Part shown: positions 44,615 to 53,799 of the stretch, one piece after another | How positions within the stretch are numbered: position 1 is the stretch's first letter | How the letters are laid out: each line of letters opens with the position of its first letter | Assembly: GCF_004341845.1 (NCBI RefSeq) | Contig: NZ_SLVB01000005.1 | Location: 124,001 to 188,000 of the forward strand | Source: Novosphingobium sp. PhB165 | Lineage (GTDB): Bacteria > Pseudomonadota > Alphaproteobacteria > Sphingomonadales > Sphingomonadaceae | Length of the DNA: 64,000 nucleotides | Direction: 5' to 3' | Notes under the pieces: generated by a model | Databases searched by the model: none | Seen by the model: only the letters and a program-made list of their open reading frames with translations | Told to the model about the DNA's origin: nothing | Translations under genes and position numbers: made by a program

Positions 44615-47600
44615 ATGAATTCCTTGCAATCGTCCACCAGCCTGGGCGCGCTGGTCCTGGCTCTGGCCGCGACCCCGGTGCTTGCCGCCACCACCGTTTC
44701 CACTGCGACCACCACGCCGCTGGTCACCTCCAGCGCGGGCGACGTAACGGTGGCTTCGGGCGGCACCATCACGGTGGCGAGCGGGAATGCCGTGACGGCC
44801 GACAGCACCAACACGGTGGATGTCGAAGGCGCGCTGGCGGTTGGCGGCGCCGATAACGCGACGGGCGTGGCCGTGAATGCCGGCACCAACGCGACTGTCA
44901 CTGTGGGTTCCACCGGGACGATCGCGGTAACCGAGAACTTCGTGCCCTCCGACGAAGACGCCAATGGCGTGGCCGACGGCATTGCCGACGGCCCGATCGC
45001 ATCGGCCAGCAATCGTTACGGCATTCACGTCTTGTCGGGCGGTGCCACCAGCGGTTCGATTTCGAACGCGGGCACGATCACGGTCGAGGGTCTCAATTCG
45101 GGCGGCATCGTCGTCGATTCGGCTTACACCGGCAACATCGTCAACAGCGGCACGATCAAGGTGACCGGCGACAATTCGGTGGGCGTCTCGACCCAGGCGG
45201 TCAACGGCAACGTGACGGTGGACGGCACTGTATCGGTCGTCGGCGCGGGCGCGCAGGGACTGGTCGTCAAGGGCGATGTCAGCGGCACGGTCACGGTACA
45301 GGGTACCGTTTCGCAGGCCACGTCCTTCACCGATGACAACAGCGCCACGCTCGCGCTGTCTCGCACGGCGCTGCAAACCGGCAAGGCTGCCGTGGAAATC
45401 GACGGCAATGTCGCAGGCGGCATCTATATCGCGGCCCCGCCGGTGGACGAAGACAGCTCCAATCCCGACGAAGACGGCGACGGCGTGGCCGATGCCAGCG
45501 AGGGTACCGGCGTGATCACCTCCTACGGCACTTCGCCGGCCTTGCAGGTCGGCGGCGCTACCGACATCACCGTGGGCGGCGTTTCCAGCAACTCGGGCAC
45601 CTACTCGCTGGCCATCGACGGTTCGGCGACCGGAAACTCCTACTATTCCAAGATGAATGCCTATGGCGTGGTGATCGGCGGGCAGGGCGGCAACGTCAAC
45701 CTGACCAACGGCATCGGCGTGACCGGCACCGTCAACGCGACGACGTACGATACGGCAGCCTATGGCCTGACGATCAACGCCGGCAGCACGGCGGCCAGCC
45801 TCTACAACTCGGGCACGATTTCGGCGGTGATCACCTCGCCGGGCGCGGGCACGGCGGTTGCGCTTCAGGACCTTTCGGGCACGCTGACGACGATCAACAA
45901 CACCGGCTTCATCAAGGCGACGGGTTCGAGCACGGACACGCTCACCGCGATCGACCTGTCCGCCAACACCACCGGCGTGACGATCAACCAGTACATGAAT
46001 TCGGACGATATCAAGGCGAGCGCCACCTACCTCTCGACCAACAAGGTCACCACCGACCCCACCGTCTACACCAGCATTCAGGGCAACATCCTGTTCGGTT
46101 CCGGCAATGACACGCTCAGTGCCTCTGCGGGCACGATCACCGGCGCCACCCAGTTCGGGGCCGGTGACGATACGCTCGCGCTGTCGGGCACGAGCGTCTA
46201 CACCGGCAACGTCTATTTCGGCACCGGCTTGGGAACCGCCTCGCTCGCCGATTCCGCGACGTTCACCGGCACGATGGACTTCGCGGGTGAGAGCGGCGCG
46301 CTGACGCTGTCGGGTTCGTCGGTCTATACCGGCAGCTTCACGAACGCGGGCAACCTTGGCGTCACGGTGAACAGCGGCGCGACGCTGACCGCCAAAAAGG
46401 CCGAGACGATCAACTTCGGCTCACTCACGGTGAATTCTGGCGGCGTGCTCGGCGTCTATATCGATACGGCGGCGGGCAAGAGTTCGCTGTTCAACGTGGC
46501 CAATGCCACGCTGGCGGACGGCGCCAAGATCACCGCGACGGTCACCGCGCTCGGCGAAGCGGAAGGCACTTATACCGTGCTGACCGCAGGCAACCTCAAT
46601 GTGCAGGGAACGCTGGATTCCACCGAAACCAACCTGCCGTTCATCTATAACGGTGCCGTCAGCAACGATGCCAACAACATCTACCTGACGATCGCCCGCA
46701 AGACGACCGACGAGCTGGGCCTGACCCGCAGCCAGGCCTCGGCCTGGGATGCGATCTATGCCACCGCGCAGAACGATACCCAGCTTACCGAGAGCCTGCT
46801 CCAGGTCGGCGATTCGGCCACGCTGAAGTCGCAGGTTTCGGCGCTGTTGCCTGACCACGCGGGAGGTGTCTTCGATGCCGTGACCAGCGCCGACCGCCTC
46901 GTCACCCAGCACCTTTCCGACGAAAGCTCGATGTTCACCATCTCGGATGTCGGCGGCTGGTTCGAGCCGGTCTACTGGCGCACGAGCAAGGACGCGGGCA
47001 GCACCGCCGGTTACAAGACCAGCGGCTGGGGCCTGTCGGCGGGCTTCGAAAAGCACACCGATCTCGGCTACTTCGGCGTGTCCTATGCCTGGTTGCAGGG
47101 CACGGTGAAGGACAATGGCGGAACCGGAGACCTCAGCACCGGCCAGCATGACCTCGGCGCCTTCTGGCGCACGGCCAAGGGGCCGATCATGGCCTGGGCC
47201 CGCATTGGCGGCTCGCGCATTTCGGTCGATTCCAAGCGCACGTTCACCGGCACGGTGGACGATGTGGACTTCACCGATACCGCCAACGGCAAGTGGAACG
47301 GCTGGCTGATCTCGGGCATCGCCGGTGCCTCGTACAAGTACCAGGCCTCGACCCGCTTCAGCCTGAAGCCCAAGATCGAACTGGAGCAGTACTGGCTGAA
47401 GGAGAACGGCTACAGCGAAACCAGCACCAGCGAGGCCATGGCGCTGACCGTCGACAGCCGCACCAGCAAGGAAACGACCGTCACCCCGACCGTGACCGCC
47501 GCCTATTCGCTGGGCAAGATCTCGCCCGACTGGCGCCCGCTGACGTTCCAGCTGGAAGCCGGCCGCCGCGAGGTGATCTCGGGCCAGCTTGGCAGCACCA

Positions 47601-47803
47601 CCGCCTACTTCAACGGCGGCGACACCTACGACGCCGGTTCCAGCTTCACGATCACGCCGGAAAGCCTGAAGGGCGCATGGATCGGCGAAGTCTCGATGCT
47701 GGCGGGTGGTTACGACTTCACCTGGAAGATCTCGGCCCGGGCGGAGCAGACCACCTGGTCCACCGACTTGTCGGCACGCGCCTCGCTTAGCGTCGCGTTC
47801 TGA
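44615..47803 (+). CDS. autotransporter with outer-membrane beta-barrel domain
   Basis: The 1062-residue type V secretion protein has a signal peptide (LGALVLALAATPVLAATTVS) and a long passenger (about 30-780) of beta-helix repeats rich in GTIT, SGTI and NTGFI turns. A C-terminal 12-strand barrel begins near residue 790 (DVGGWFEPVYWRTSKDAGST) and ends in LSVAF with terminal Phe. Two Asp-rich segments, PSDEDANGVADGIADG near residue 112 and DEDGDGVADASEGTG near residue 290, look like calcium-binding thrombospondin-3/dockerin-type loops. It is probably co-transcribed with the dioxygenase gene. Adhesin or surface-structure role is inference. Confidence 0.92.
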   Translation: MNSLQSSTSLGALVLALAATPVLAATTVSTATTTPLVTSSAGDVTVASGGTITVASGNAVTADSTNTVDVEGALAVGGADNATGVAVNAGTNATVTVGSTGTIAVTENFVPSDEDANGVADGIADGPIASASNRYGIHVLSGGATSGSISNAGTITVEGLNSGGIVVDSAYTGNIVNSGTIKVTGDNSVGVSTQAVNGNVTVDGTVSVVGAGAQGLVVKGDVSGTVTVQGTVSQATSFTDDNSATLALSRTALQTGKAAVEIDGNVAGGIYIAAPPVDEDSSNPDEDGDGVADASEGTGVITSYGTSPALQVGGATDITVGGVSSNSGTYSLAIDGSATGNSYYSKMNAYGVVIGGQGGNVNLTNGIGVTGTVNATTYDTAAYGLTINAGSTAASLYNSGTISAVITSPGAGTAVALQDLSGTLTTINNTGFIKATGSSTDTLTAIDLSANTTGVTINQYMNSDDIKASATYLSTNKVTTDPTVYTSIQGNILFGSGNDTLSASAGTITGATQFGAGDDTLALSGTSVYTGNVYFGTGLGTASLADSATFTGTMDFAGESGALTLSGSSVYTGSFTNAGNLGVTVNSGATLTAKKAETINFGSLTVNSGGVLGVYIDTAAGKSSLFNVANATLADGAKITATVTALGEAEGTYTVLTAGNLNVQGTLDSTETNLPFIYNGAVSNDANNIYLTIARKTTDELGLTRSQASAWDAIYATAQNDTQLTESLLQVGDSATLKSQVSALLPDHAGGVFDAVTSADRLVTQHLSDESSMFTISDVGGWFEPVYWRTSKDAGSTAGYKTSGWGLSAGFEKHTDLGYFGVSYAWLQGTVKDNGGTGDLSTGQHDLGAFWRTAKGPIMAWARIGGSRISVDSKRTFTGTVDDVDFTDTANGKWNGWLISGIAGASYKYQASTRFSLKPKIELEQYWLKENGYSETSTSEAMALTVDSRTSKETTVTPTVTAAYSLGKISPDWRPLTFQLEAGRREVISGQLGSTTAYFNGGDTYDAGSSFTITPESLKGAWIGEVSMLAGGYDFTWKISARAEQTTWSTDLSARASLSVAF

Positions 47804-47822
47804 CGGAAACCTATACGGCTGC

Positions 47823-47864
47823 GGGCGTGGTCGGACTTCGGTCCGGCCACGCCTTTTCCGTTTT
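47823..47864 (+). terminator. rho-independent terminator after the autotransporter gene
   Basis: GGCGTGGTCGGAC and GTCCGGCCACGCC pair around TTCG and are followed by TTTTCCGTTTT. The T-run abuts the convergent galE stop codon. Confidence 0.82.
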
Positions 47865-48867
47865 ATTCAGGACGAAGCTCGCCCAGCTTGCGCTCCCAGG
47901 CGAGCGCGTGTTCGACGATGGTGGGCAAGTCCGCGTACTTCGGCACCCACGGCAGCGTCGCCTTGATCCGGCTATTGTCCGAGATCAGCGAATCCGGATC
48001 GCCGGCGCGCCGGCCTTCGAGGCGGCGCTCGATCGTGCGGTTGGTGACGCGGTCCACGGCGTCGAGCACGTCCAGCACCGAGAAGCCCTGACCATAACCA
48101 CAATTCATCGTCAGCGAGCGGGCAGGCTCCGCGATCAGTGCCTCCAGCGCGAGGACATGCGCGGCGGCAAGGTCGGAGACGTGGATGTAATCCCGCACGC
48201 CCGTGCCATCGGGCGTGTCGAAGTCGGTGCCGAACACGCCGACGTGGCTGCGCTTGCCCAGCGCCGCCTCGACCGCGACCTTGATGAGATGCGTCGCCCC
48301 CGCCGTCGACTGGCCGGTGCGCGCCTGCGGATCGGCGCCCGCCACGTTGAAATAGCGCAGCGCGCAGAAATTGAGGGGATGGGCTTTCGCCACGTCGCCC
48401 AGCATGATCTCGGTCATCAGCTTGGACATCCCGTAGGGATTGATCGGCAGCTTCGGGCTGTCCTCGGTCACCGGCGAGACTTCGGGGATGCCGTAAGTCG
48501 CCGCAGTCGAGCTGAAGATGAAGTGCGGGACGCCGGCTTTCACCGCCGCATCGATCAGCGCGCGGCTCTTGGCGGTGTTGTTGTGGTAGTACTTGAGCGG
48601 ATTCTCCACCGATTCCGGAACGATGATCGAGCCTGCGAAGTGCATGACCGCTTTCGTGCCTTGCTCGGCGAAAATGCGCGCGAGCAGGTCCGCATCTTCG
48701 ATGTCGCCCTGGTAGAGCGGCACGCCGTCGGGAATGGCGAAGCGGAAGCCGGTGGTCAGGTTGTCGATCACGGCAACTGGCCAACCCGCATCCTTGAGCG
48801 CGAGGACCGCGTGGCTGCCGATGTAGCCGGCGCCGCCGGTAACGAGGACGGGGACTTTGCTTGTCAT
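47863..48867 (-). CDS. galE: UDP-glucose 4-epimerase
   Basis: The 334-residue extended SDR has the NAD loop VLVTGGAGYIGSHAVLALKD, VMHFAGSIIVPESVENPLKY, the catalytic pair in FSSTAATYGIPEVSPVTEDS and INPYGMSKLMTEIMLGD (YxxxK), and FGTDFDTPDGTGVRDYIHVS. It interconverts UDP-glucose and UDP-galactose, supplying precursors for the polysaccharide made by the adjacent cluster. The start at 48867 is supported by GCGGAG upstream. It is divergent from the next epimerase gene. Confidence 0.94.
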   Translation of the reverse strand: MTSKVPVLVTGGAGYIGSHAVLALKDAGWPVAVIDNLTTGFRFAIPDGVPLYQGDIEDADLLARIFAEQGTKAVMHFAGSIIVPESVENPLKYYHNNTAKSRALIDAAVKAGVPHFIFSSTAATYGIPEVSPVTEDSPKLPINPYGMSKLMTEIMLGDVAKAHPLNFCALRYFNVAGADPQARTGQSTAGATHLIKVAVEAALGKRSHVGVFGTDFDTPDGTGVRDYIHVSDLAAAHVLALEALIAEPARSLTMNCGYGQGFSVLDVLDAVDRVTNRTIERRLEGRRAGDPDSLISDNSRIKATLPWVPKYADLPTIVEHALAWERKLGELRPE

Positions 48868-49094
48868 GGATCTCCGCTCATTCACGCCGGGCTTCGCGGC
48901 CGGCCTTTGCATGATTTGCCGTTTCGATATGGTGCGTGTTGCACTGCGTCAAACGCTTCCGCTGCCATTGAAATGCAACGATTCGCGCCGACGTGGCGCA
49001 AGCGGGTGCTGTTCAAGCGACGGGGCTTGCTCCACCATGCCATTTCGTGAAGGGACCGTCCGGCCCCGATGGCACCAGACCGGAGATTTCCAGC

Positions 49095-50102
49095 TTGTCC
49101 CAATACCCGACGATCGTCACCGGAGCGGCCGGCTTCATCGGCGCGGCGGTTGCCGAAGCGCTGATGGCGCGCGGCACGCCGGTAATCGGTATCGACAGCA
49201 TGAACGATTACTACCCGGTCTCGCTCAAGGAGGCCCGGCGGAACCGGTTGACCGCGCGGCATGGCAACCTTTTCACGTTCCATCAGCTGGACTTCTCGGA
49301 CATGGCGGCGCTGACGGCCGCGCTCGAACCGCATCGCTTCGACACGATCGTCCACCTCGGCGCGCAGGCGGGCGTGCGCTATTCGCTGGAGAACCCGCAG
49401 GCCTACGTCGCCTCCAACCTTGCGGGGCACGTCAACATGCTGGAGATCGCCCGCACCCGGCAGGTCGCGCACATGGTCTATGCCAGCTCCAGTTCGGTCT
49501 ACGGCGGCAATGCAAAGCTGCCTTTCGCCGTCGAAGACCGCGTCGACCATCCCGTCTCGCTCTATGCCGCCACCAAGAAGGCGGACGAGCTGATGAGCGA
49601 GACTTATGCGCACCTGTTCCGCATCCCGCTGACCGGCCTCCGCTTCTTCACCGTCTACGGGCCGTGGGGAAGGCCGGACATGGCGCTCTGGAAATTTACC
49701 GAGCGCATGCTCTCCGGTCGCCCGATCGAGGTCTACAACAACGGCGAGATGTACCGGGACTTCACCTATATCGACGATATCGTCGGCGGCGTGCTCGCCT
49801 GCCTCGACCGGCCTCCGGCGGATGACGGGCAGGCAAAGGCCGGCGGCAGCGTCAAGCCGCACGCGCTCTACAATATCGGCAACAACCGCAGCGAGCATCT
49901 GATGCGGATGATCGAAGTGCTGGAAGGCGCCTGCGGGGTGAAGGCCGAACTGCGGCTGCTGCCGATGCAGCCGGGCGATGTGCCCGCGACATATGCCGAT
50001 ATCACCGCGCTGACGCGGGATACTGGCTATGCGCCCAGCACGCCCATCGAAGTGGGCGTGCCGCGTTTCGTGGAATGGTATCGGGCCTATTTGCCGGATT
50101 GA
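49095..50102 (+). CDS. UDP-glucuronate 4-epimerase-like NAD-dependent epimerase
   Basis: The 335-residue extended SDR shows TIVTGAAGFIGAAVAEALMA, HLGAQAGVRYSLENPQAYVA then SNLAGHVNMLE (characteristic of UDP-glucuronate epimerases), VYASSSSVYGGNAKLPF, YAATKKADELMSETYAHLF with YxxxK, and FFTVYGPWGRPDMALWKFTE. It would make UDP-galacturonate for exopolysaccharide. The start is TTG at 49095 with GGAG ten bases upstream; it gives the normal N-terminus just before the Rossmann loop. Confidence 0.9.
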   Translation: MSQYPTIVTGAAGFIGAAVAEALMARGTPVIGIDSMNDYYPVSLKEARRNRLTARHGNLFTFHQLDFSDMAALTAALEPHRFDTIVHLGAQAGVRYSLENPQAYVASNLAGHVNMLEIARTRQVAHMVYASSSSVYGGNAKLPFAVEDRVDHPVSLYAATKKADELMSETYAHLFRIPLTGLRFFTVYGPWGRPDMALWKFTERMLSGRPIEVYNNGEMYRDFTYIDDIVGGVLACLDRPPADDGQAKAGGSVKPHALYNIGNNRSEHLMRMIEVLEGACGVKAELRLLPMQPGDVPATYADITALTRDTGYAPSTPIEVGVPRFVEWYRAYLPD

Positions 50103-50116
50103 GCGAGTGACCCGGA

Positions 50117-50830
50117 TCAGTTCCGGGTGGCCACGACTGCAAAGATATTGAAGATCGGCGCCATCTTCAGGAAGTCCTGCCAGGCTCCGCTGATCCGCGA
50201 ATAGCCGACCATGACGACATCGCCGTCCATGACGATCGGATCGGGGCTGATGCCCGTACGAATGTCCTTGACGTTGAAGCGTGCGGCCATGCGCTGCCCA
50301 TTGATCGTGCGGAAGATCACGATCTGATCCAGCTTCGCCGTAACGAGCGGGCTTTGCGCGCGGGCCAATGCGCCCAGCAGCGTGGTGTTCGTGGTCAGCT
50401 CGTAGACGCCGGGCATCTTCACTTCGCCCTCGACCGAGACGTAGCGTGGAGCTGCCTCGTCCACGGAGACGGCGACTTGCGGATTGCGCAGGTATTTGCG
50501 CCCCAGCACTGCGGTGACCTGCTTGGTCAACTCGTCCGCGCTCAGGCCGGCGGCGCTGATCTGTCCGGCCATGGGAAGCTGGATAAAGCCGGCATCGTCC
50601 ACCCGGGCCTTTTCGACGGAAAGGTCCGGCTCGCCGTAGACGCGCACCTGCAGAACGTCGCGCGGCACGATCGTATAGACGCTGGGAGCGGGGACAGTGG
50701 CGGGAATGACCTGATAGGCAGCCTCGCCTACAGGAAGCGCGGGATTATGTGTAGCCGTGGCGGTACAGCCGGTCAGAGAGACCGCGACCATTAGGGGGGT
50801 AAGAACAAGGGCCTTGTTTGAACTGTGCAC
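50117..50830 (-). CDS. polysaccharide export outer-membrane lipoprotein (Wza/GumB-like)
   Basis: The 237-residue protein has a lipoprotein signal (LVLTPLMVAVSLTGCTATAT) and the Poly_export/SLBB architecture: YTIVPRDVLQVRVYGEPDLS, FIQLPMAGQISAAGLSADEL, QVAVSVDEAAPRYVSVEGEV then MPGVYELTTNTTLLGALARA. It should form the outer-membrane channel for the polysaccharide polymerised by the Wzy/Wzc pair nearby. The start is GTG at 50830, with GGAG ten bases upstream; an in-frame ATG at 50860 adds only an Arg-rich lead. Confidence 0.88.
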   Translation of the reverse strand: MHSSNKALVLTPLMVAVSLTGCTATATHNPALPVGEAAYQVIPATVPAPSVYTIVPRDVLQVRVYGEPDLSVEKARVDDAGFIQLPMAGQISAAGLSADELTKQVTAVLGRKYLRNPQVAVSVDEAAPRYVSVEGEVKMPGVYELTTNTTLLGALARAQSPLVTAKLDQIVIFRTINGQRMAARFNVKDIRTGISPDPIVMDGDVVMVGYSRISGAWQDFLKMAPIFNIFAVVATRN

Positions 50831-50929
50831 CTTCGAGGGTCTCCATGGCCTTAAACGCATTTGGTCACCGGGTAATCGGGCGGGGGGGCGCACGCAAGGT
50901 CTGGGATTTCGTTTCCAAGCAGTGCCTGC

Positions 50930-51862
50930 TCACTTGACCTCATTTGGCGGGCATGGCCCGGTCATGGCCTTCTCCCGCATCAGAGCAACCCTGTCCTCAG
51001 GTTTGCGGTGGGTAGGCGCGCGAAACATGCGAAAGGGGTCCTGCCTGCCACGGCGGAGCCAGAACTCGACGCCCGCCTGAAGATCGTATCCGGCACATCT
51101 TGCAAGGTCCGCTCCCAGAAGATCGGCGCGATCTTCCATATTGCGCCTTTCTCCCAAAGAGTGGGCGTCACCGTCCTTGTTGACGATATGGCCCAGTTCA
51201 TGGCCGGCAATTAGCGCGAGTTCATCGTCGTTGCGGGCAAAGTCGATCAGTTTTCGAGAGAGGGCGACGTTTTTGCCGTCGCTGAAGGCATCGAAACCTT
51301 TGTCCGTCTTGATGACGAAGCGCGCGGAGCAGGTCCGCACGGGCGCAATCTCCACTTCGAATGACCTGGAATCCCGCCGCAACAATAGGTGAATCATCCT
51401 GCCGGGTGGTGTCAGGGCAAGACGTGTCTCAAGTTCGTCCGCGAAGATGGAGCGATCCGGCGATGCGGCAAGGAGATCGCTGGTCAATTGCCCGTCGATC
51501 GCAAGGATATCGTCTCCAACCCGGGTACCGGCGCGCGATGCGGGGCTGTTCATGGCCAATGCTGCAATTTGCGGAGCGTCCGTCATGGAAAGCAACGCGC
51601 GCACCGCGTCACGGTCCGCGGGCGAATAGGCTTCGATATGGTCCAGGACGATTCCGGTGCCTGCTGCGGAGGTGCTGCATAAAGGGGCGGCCGCCAGGTT
51701 CAGTCTGAATCCAACGTCCGCAAGTCGGTCCATTTCGGACCGAATCGCGACCGGCCAGGGAGCTTCCGCCGCATTTGCATGACCCTTTGCGATGAATAGC
51801 CCGCAAGAGGCGGCGAGAAGCGCAAGGCTACGGAAAAACACAGATATACGATTGCGCTGCAT
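50930..51862 (-). CDS. secreted M48-type metallopeptidase with PDZ-like domain
   Basis: The 310-residue product has a signal peptide (SLALLAASCGLFIAKGHANA), a middle section with PDZ-like MNSPASRAGTRVGDDILAID then LTPPGRMIHLLLRRDSRSF, and a C-terminal zinc site ELALIAGHELGHIVNKDGDA with ERRNMEDRADLLGADLARCA supplying the third ligand Glu. M48 proteases act in envelope quality control (BepA/LoiP types). It lies between the Wza-like gene and the small secreted protein gene, divergent from the latter, so a role in the export machinery is possible but inferred. Confidence 0.82.
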   Translation of the reverse strand: MQRNRISVFFRSLALLAASCGLFIAKGHANAAEAPWPVAIRSEMDRLADVGFRLNLAAAPLCSTSAAGTGIVLDHIEAYSPADRDAVRALLSMTDAPQIAALAMNSPASRAGTRVGDDILAIDGQLTSDLLAASPDRSIFADELETRLALTPPGRMIHLLLRRDSRSFEVEIAPVRTCSARFVIKTDKGFDAFSDGKNVALSRKLIDFARNDDELALIAGHELGHIVNKDGDAHSLGERRNMEDRADLLGADLARCAGYDLQAGVEFWLRRGRQDPFRMFRAPTHRKPEDRVALMREKAMTGPCPPNEVK

Positions 51863-51920
51863 TGTGCAGGGCGGTACATCCAGAAAGGACACTTCGTCTA
51901 TAGTTGTTCAAGGAGGACAC

Positions 51921-52190
51921 ATGAAGCTGAAGAATGTGCTCGTGGCCGTGGCCGCAGCCAGCGCGATCGTCGCTCCGATGGCCGCTCAGGCAGGAACCGC
52001 AGCTTCGGCCGCGCTTCCGAAGGGTGCAAGCCTGTCGAGCGTTGGCCAGCGTAGCTCGGTTGCCGTCAAGGGCCGCCAGAAGGCTGAAGCCGGCGTCTAT
52101 GCGCTTGCCGCTCTTGGTGGTGCTGCCGCTATCGGCGGTATCGTGGCTGCCACCAGCGGCAATTCGAATCCGAAGTCGAACGGCGTCTGA
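51921..52190 (+). CDS. small secreted Ala/Gly-rich protein of the exopolysaccharide cluster
   Basis: The 89-residue product has a signal peptide (LVAVAAASAIVAPMAAQAGT), a short basic middle (VGQRSSVAVKGRQKAEA) and a hydrophobic Gly/Ala segment (YALAALGGAAAIGGIVAATS) before a short Asn/Ser tail. AAGGAGG is a near-perfect ribosome-binding site, so it is probably highly translated. It precedes a terminator and the Wzy-like gene. No family was recognised; it may insert in a membrane or self-assemble. Confidence 0.75.
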   Translation: MKLKNVLVAVAAASAIVAPMAAQAGTAASAALPKGASLSSVGQRSSVAVKGRQKAEAGVYALAALGGAAAIGGIVAATSGNSNPKSNGV

Positions 52191-52210
52191 TTCGCCTGAC
52201 TTCGTAAGAG

Positions 52211-52246
52211 TCCTGCCCTTGAGAAATCCAGGGGCAGGATTTTTTA
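52211..52246 (+). terminator. rho-independent terminator or attenuator before the Wzy-like gene
   Basis: TCCTGCCC and GGGCAGGA pair around a 13-base loop and are followed by TTTTTTA. It separates the highly expressed small secreted protein gene from the ligase gene nine bases later, so some read-through must feed the downstream genes unless they have their own promoter. Confidence 0.82.
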
Positions 52247-52254
52247 TGTCCTGA

Positions 52255-53655
52255 ATGATCAAATACAAAGGTGACGCTCTGTCCGGGTCGCGAACAAAGC
52301 GTAAAAGGCCGCCATCGGTCGGTTTTATCTCGCAGGGGCGGGCCGGGTATGCAGTCCTGCTGCTTCTCGTCGCACTCGTTTTCGGGGGTGGGGGATCCGC
52401 TGCGGGTTTGGCCAATCTGGTTGTGCAATTGGCTGGCCTTGCCGTGCTTGCCTTCAACCGGCAGGCTATCTTTGCCTTTTTTGCGCAAGCTCCGAGAATG
52501 CCTGTCATTCTTGTCGCAGCTACGCTGCTGTTGCCTTTGCTGCAACTCGTGCCTTTGCCGCCTGCGATCTGGCAGTCCCTCCCGGGGCGCGACCTGGCGG
52601 TGCAATCCTATGACCTGATCGGGGTGCAAGGCGCGTGGCGCCCGTTCACGCTGAGCGTCAACCGAACGGCGATGGCCTTTTTCGCTCTTTTGCCTCCTTT
52701 GGCGATCCTGGTCCTGTCGTGGGATCTTCCGGAACGGCAGAAGCGCCTGATGCTTCAGGCGGTGGTTGTCGCCGGCATTATCGTCATGCTGCTTGGAGCC
52801 CAACAGCTTGCGACGAACAATCGGTTGCTGGTTTTCTATGACGAAGTCGCGGGATCCAGGAACTTGCAGGGCACCTTTGCCAATCGCAATACCGCCGGTC
52901 TCATGCTGGGTATCGCCCTTGTTGCACTTGTCGGCGCGGTTCCGTGGCATCGGGCTGGACCCGTATGGAAGCTTGGTTCAGTAGCCGTCGCGATCCTTCT
53001 TGTGATTGGTGTCGTGTTGACGGGGTCTCGCTCAAGCATGACGCTTCTGACAGTTCCGGCCTTGGTCGCAATATGGAATTGGTGGATCAGGAGGGGGGCT
53101 GCCCATAGCCGCAAGATGGTCGTGGGAGCGGTGCTCGCCGTGGCGCTGGTGATTGGGGGTGGAAGTTTCTTGTTGAGCGGAAATCAGCGTGTCCACCAGA
53201 GTTTGACGCGTTTCGATTCCGTAGAGGATGAGGAACGCCCGAAAATCTGGGCAGACACGATCGTGGCTATCAAGCGCTATTCGCCGCTTGGGGCGGGGAT
53301 CGGATCGTTCGACGAAGTCTTCCAGGTCGATGAAGCGCTTGAAAACGTCAGCCTCGGCCGCGCCGGCCGCGCGCATAACGATTTTCTGGAGGTCACACTG
53401 GAATCCGGGATTATCGGAATTCTGCTGATCGGCGGCTGGATGGTTGCCGTGGCAACGCTCGGTTTTTCGGCGCGGCACGGAGGTGTGCCTCTTGCCGCTG
53501 TTGGCGTGTTGGTACAGCTGGCGCTTCAATCGCTCACTGACTACCCCTTGCGGAGTCAGACCTTGCTGTGCATTGCCGCCTTAATGTTCGCGTTGCTTCT
53601 GGGCACGCGAGAGGGAAGGTCTGCGCATGAGGGAGGCCTGCCCGATCGCATTTGA
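52255..53655 (+). CDS. O-antigen ligase/polymerase (Wzy) family membrane protein
   Basis: The 466-residue polytopic protein has about ten to twelve membrane helices and the Wzy_C/WaaL features GTFANRNTAGLMLGIALVAL (the large-loop NRN), VLTGSRSSMTLL, and GRAGRAHNDFLEVTLESGII (HNDFLE). It would polymerise or ligate lipid-linked repeat units in the periplasm. Codon bias is weaker than in neighbouring genes. The ATG at 52255 is nine bases after a terminator. Confidence 0.88.
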   Translation: MIKYKGDALSGSRTKRKRPPSVGFISQGRAGYAVLLLLVALVFGGGGSAAGLANLVVQLAGLAVLAFNRQAIFAFFAQAPRMPVILVAATLLLPLLQLVPLPPAIWQSLPGRDLAVQSYDLIGVQGAWRPFTLSVNRTAMAFFALLPPLAILVLSWDLPERQKRLMLQAVVVAGIIVMLLGAQQLATNNRLLVFYDEVAGSRNLQGTFANRNTAGLMLGIALVALVGAVPWHRAGPVWKLGSVAVAILLVIGVVLTGSRSSMTLLTVPALVAIWNWWIRRGAAHSRKMVVGAVLAVALVIGGGSFLLSGNQRVHQSLTRFDSVEDEERPKIWADTIVAIKRYSPLGAGIGSFDEVFQVDEALENVSLGRAGRAHNDFLEVTLESGIIGILLIGGWMVAVATLGFSARHGGVPLAAVGVLVQLALQSLTDYPLRSQTLLCIAALMFALLLGTREGRSAHEGGLPDRI

Positions 53656-53799
53656 AGATTGACGCGGCAGTCAGCTGATCAGGCGAAGTTTTATTATCCA
53701 AGCCGTGCAACCGGTGGTTGTCGGAAGCAGCCCTTACGGGGCGAGTGATGGGTCTCGTTCGGTCATGAACCGAAACAGAATATATGGCGGGAAGAAATC

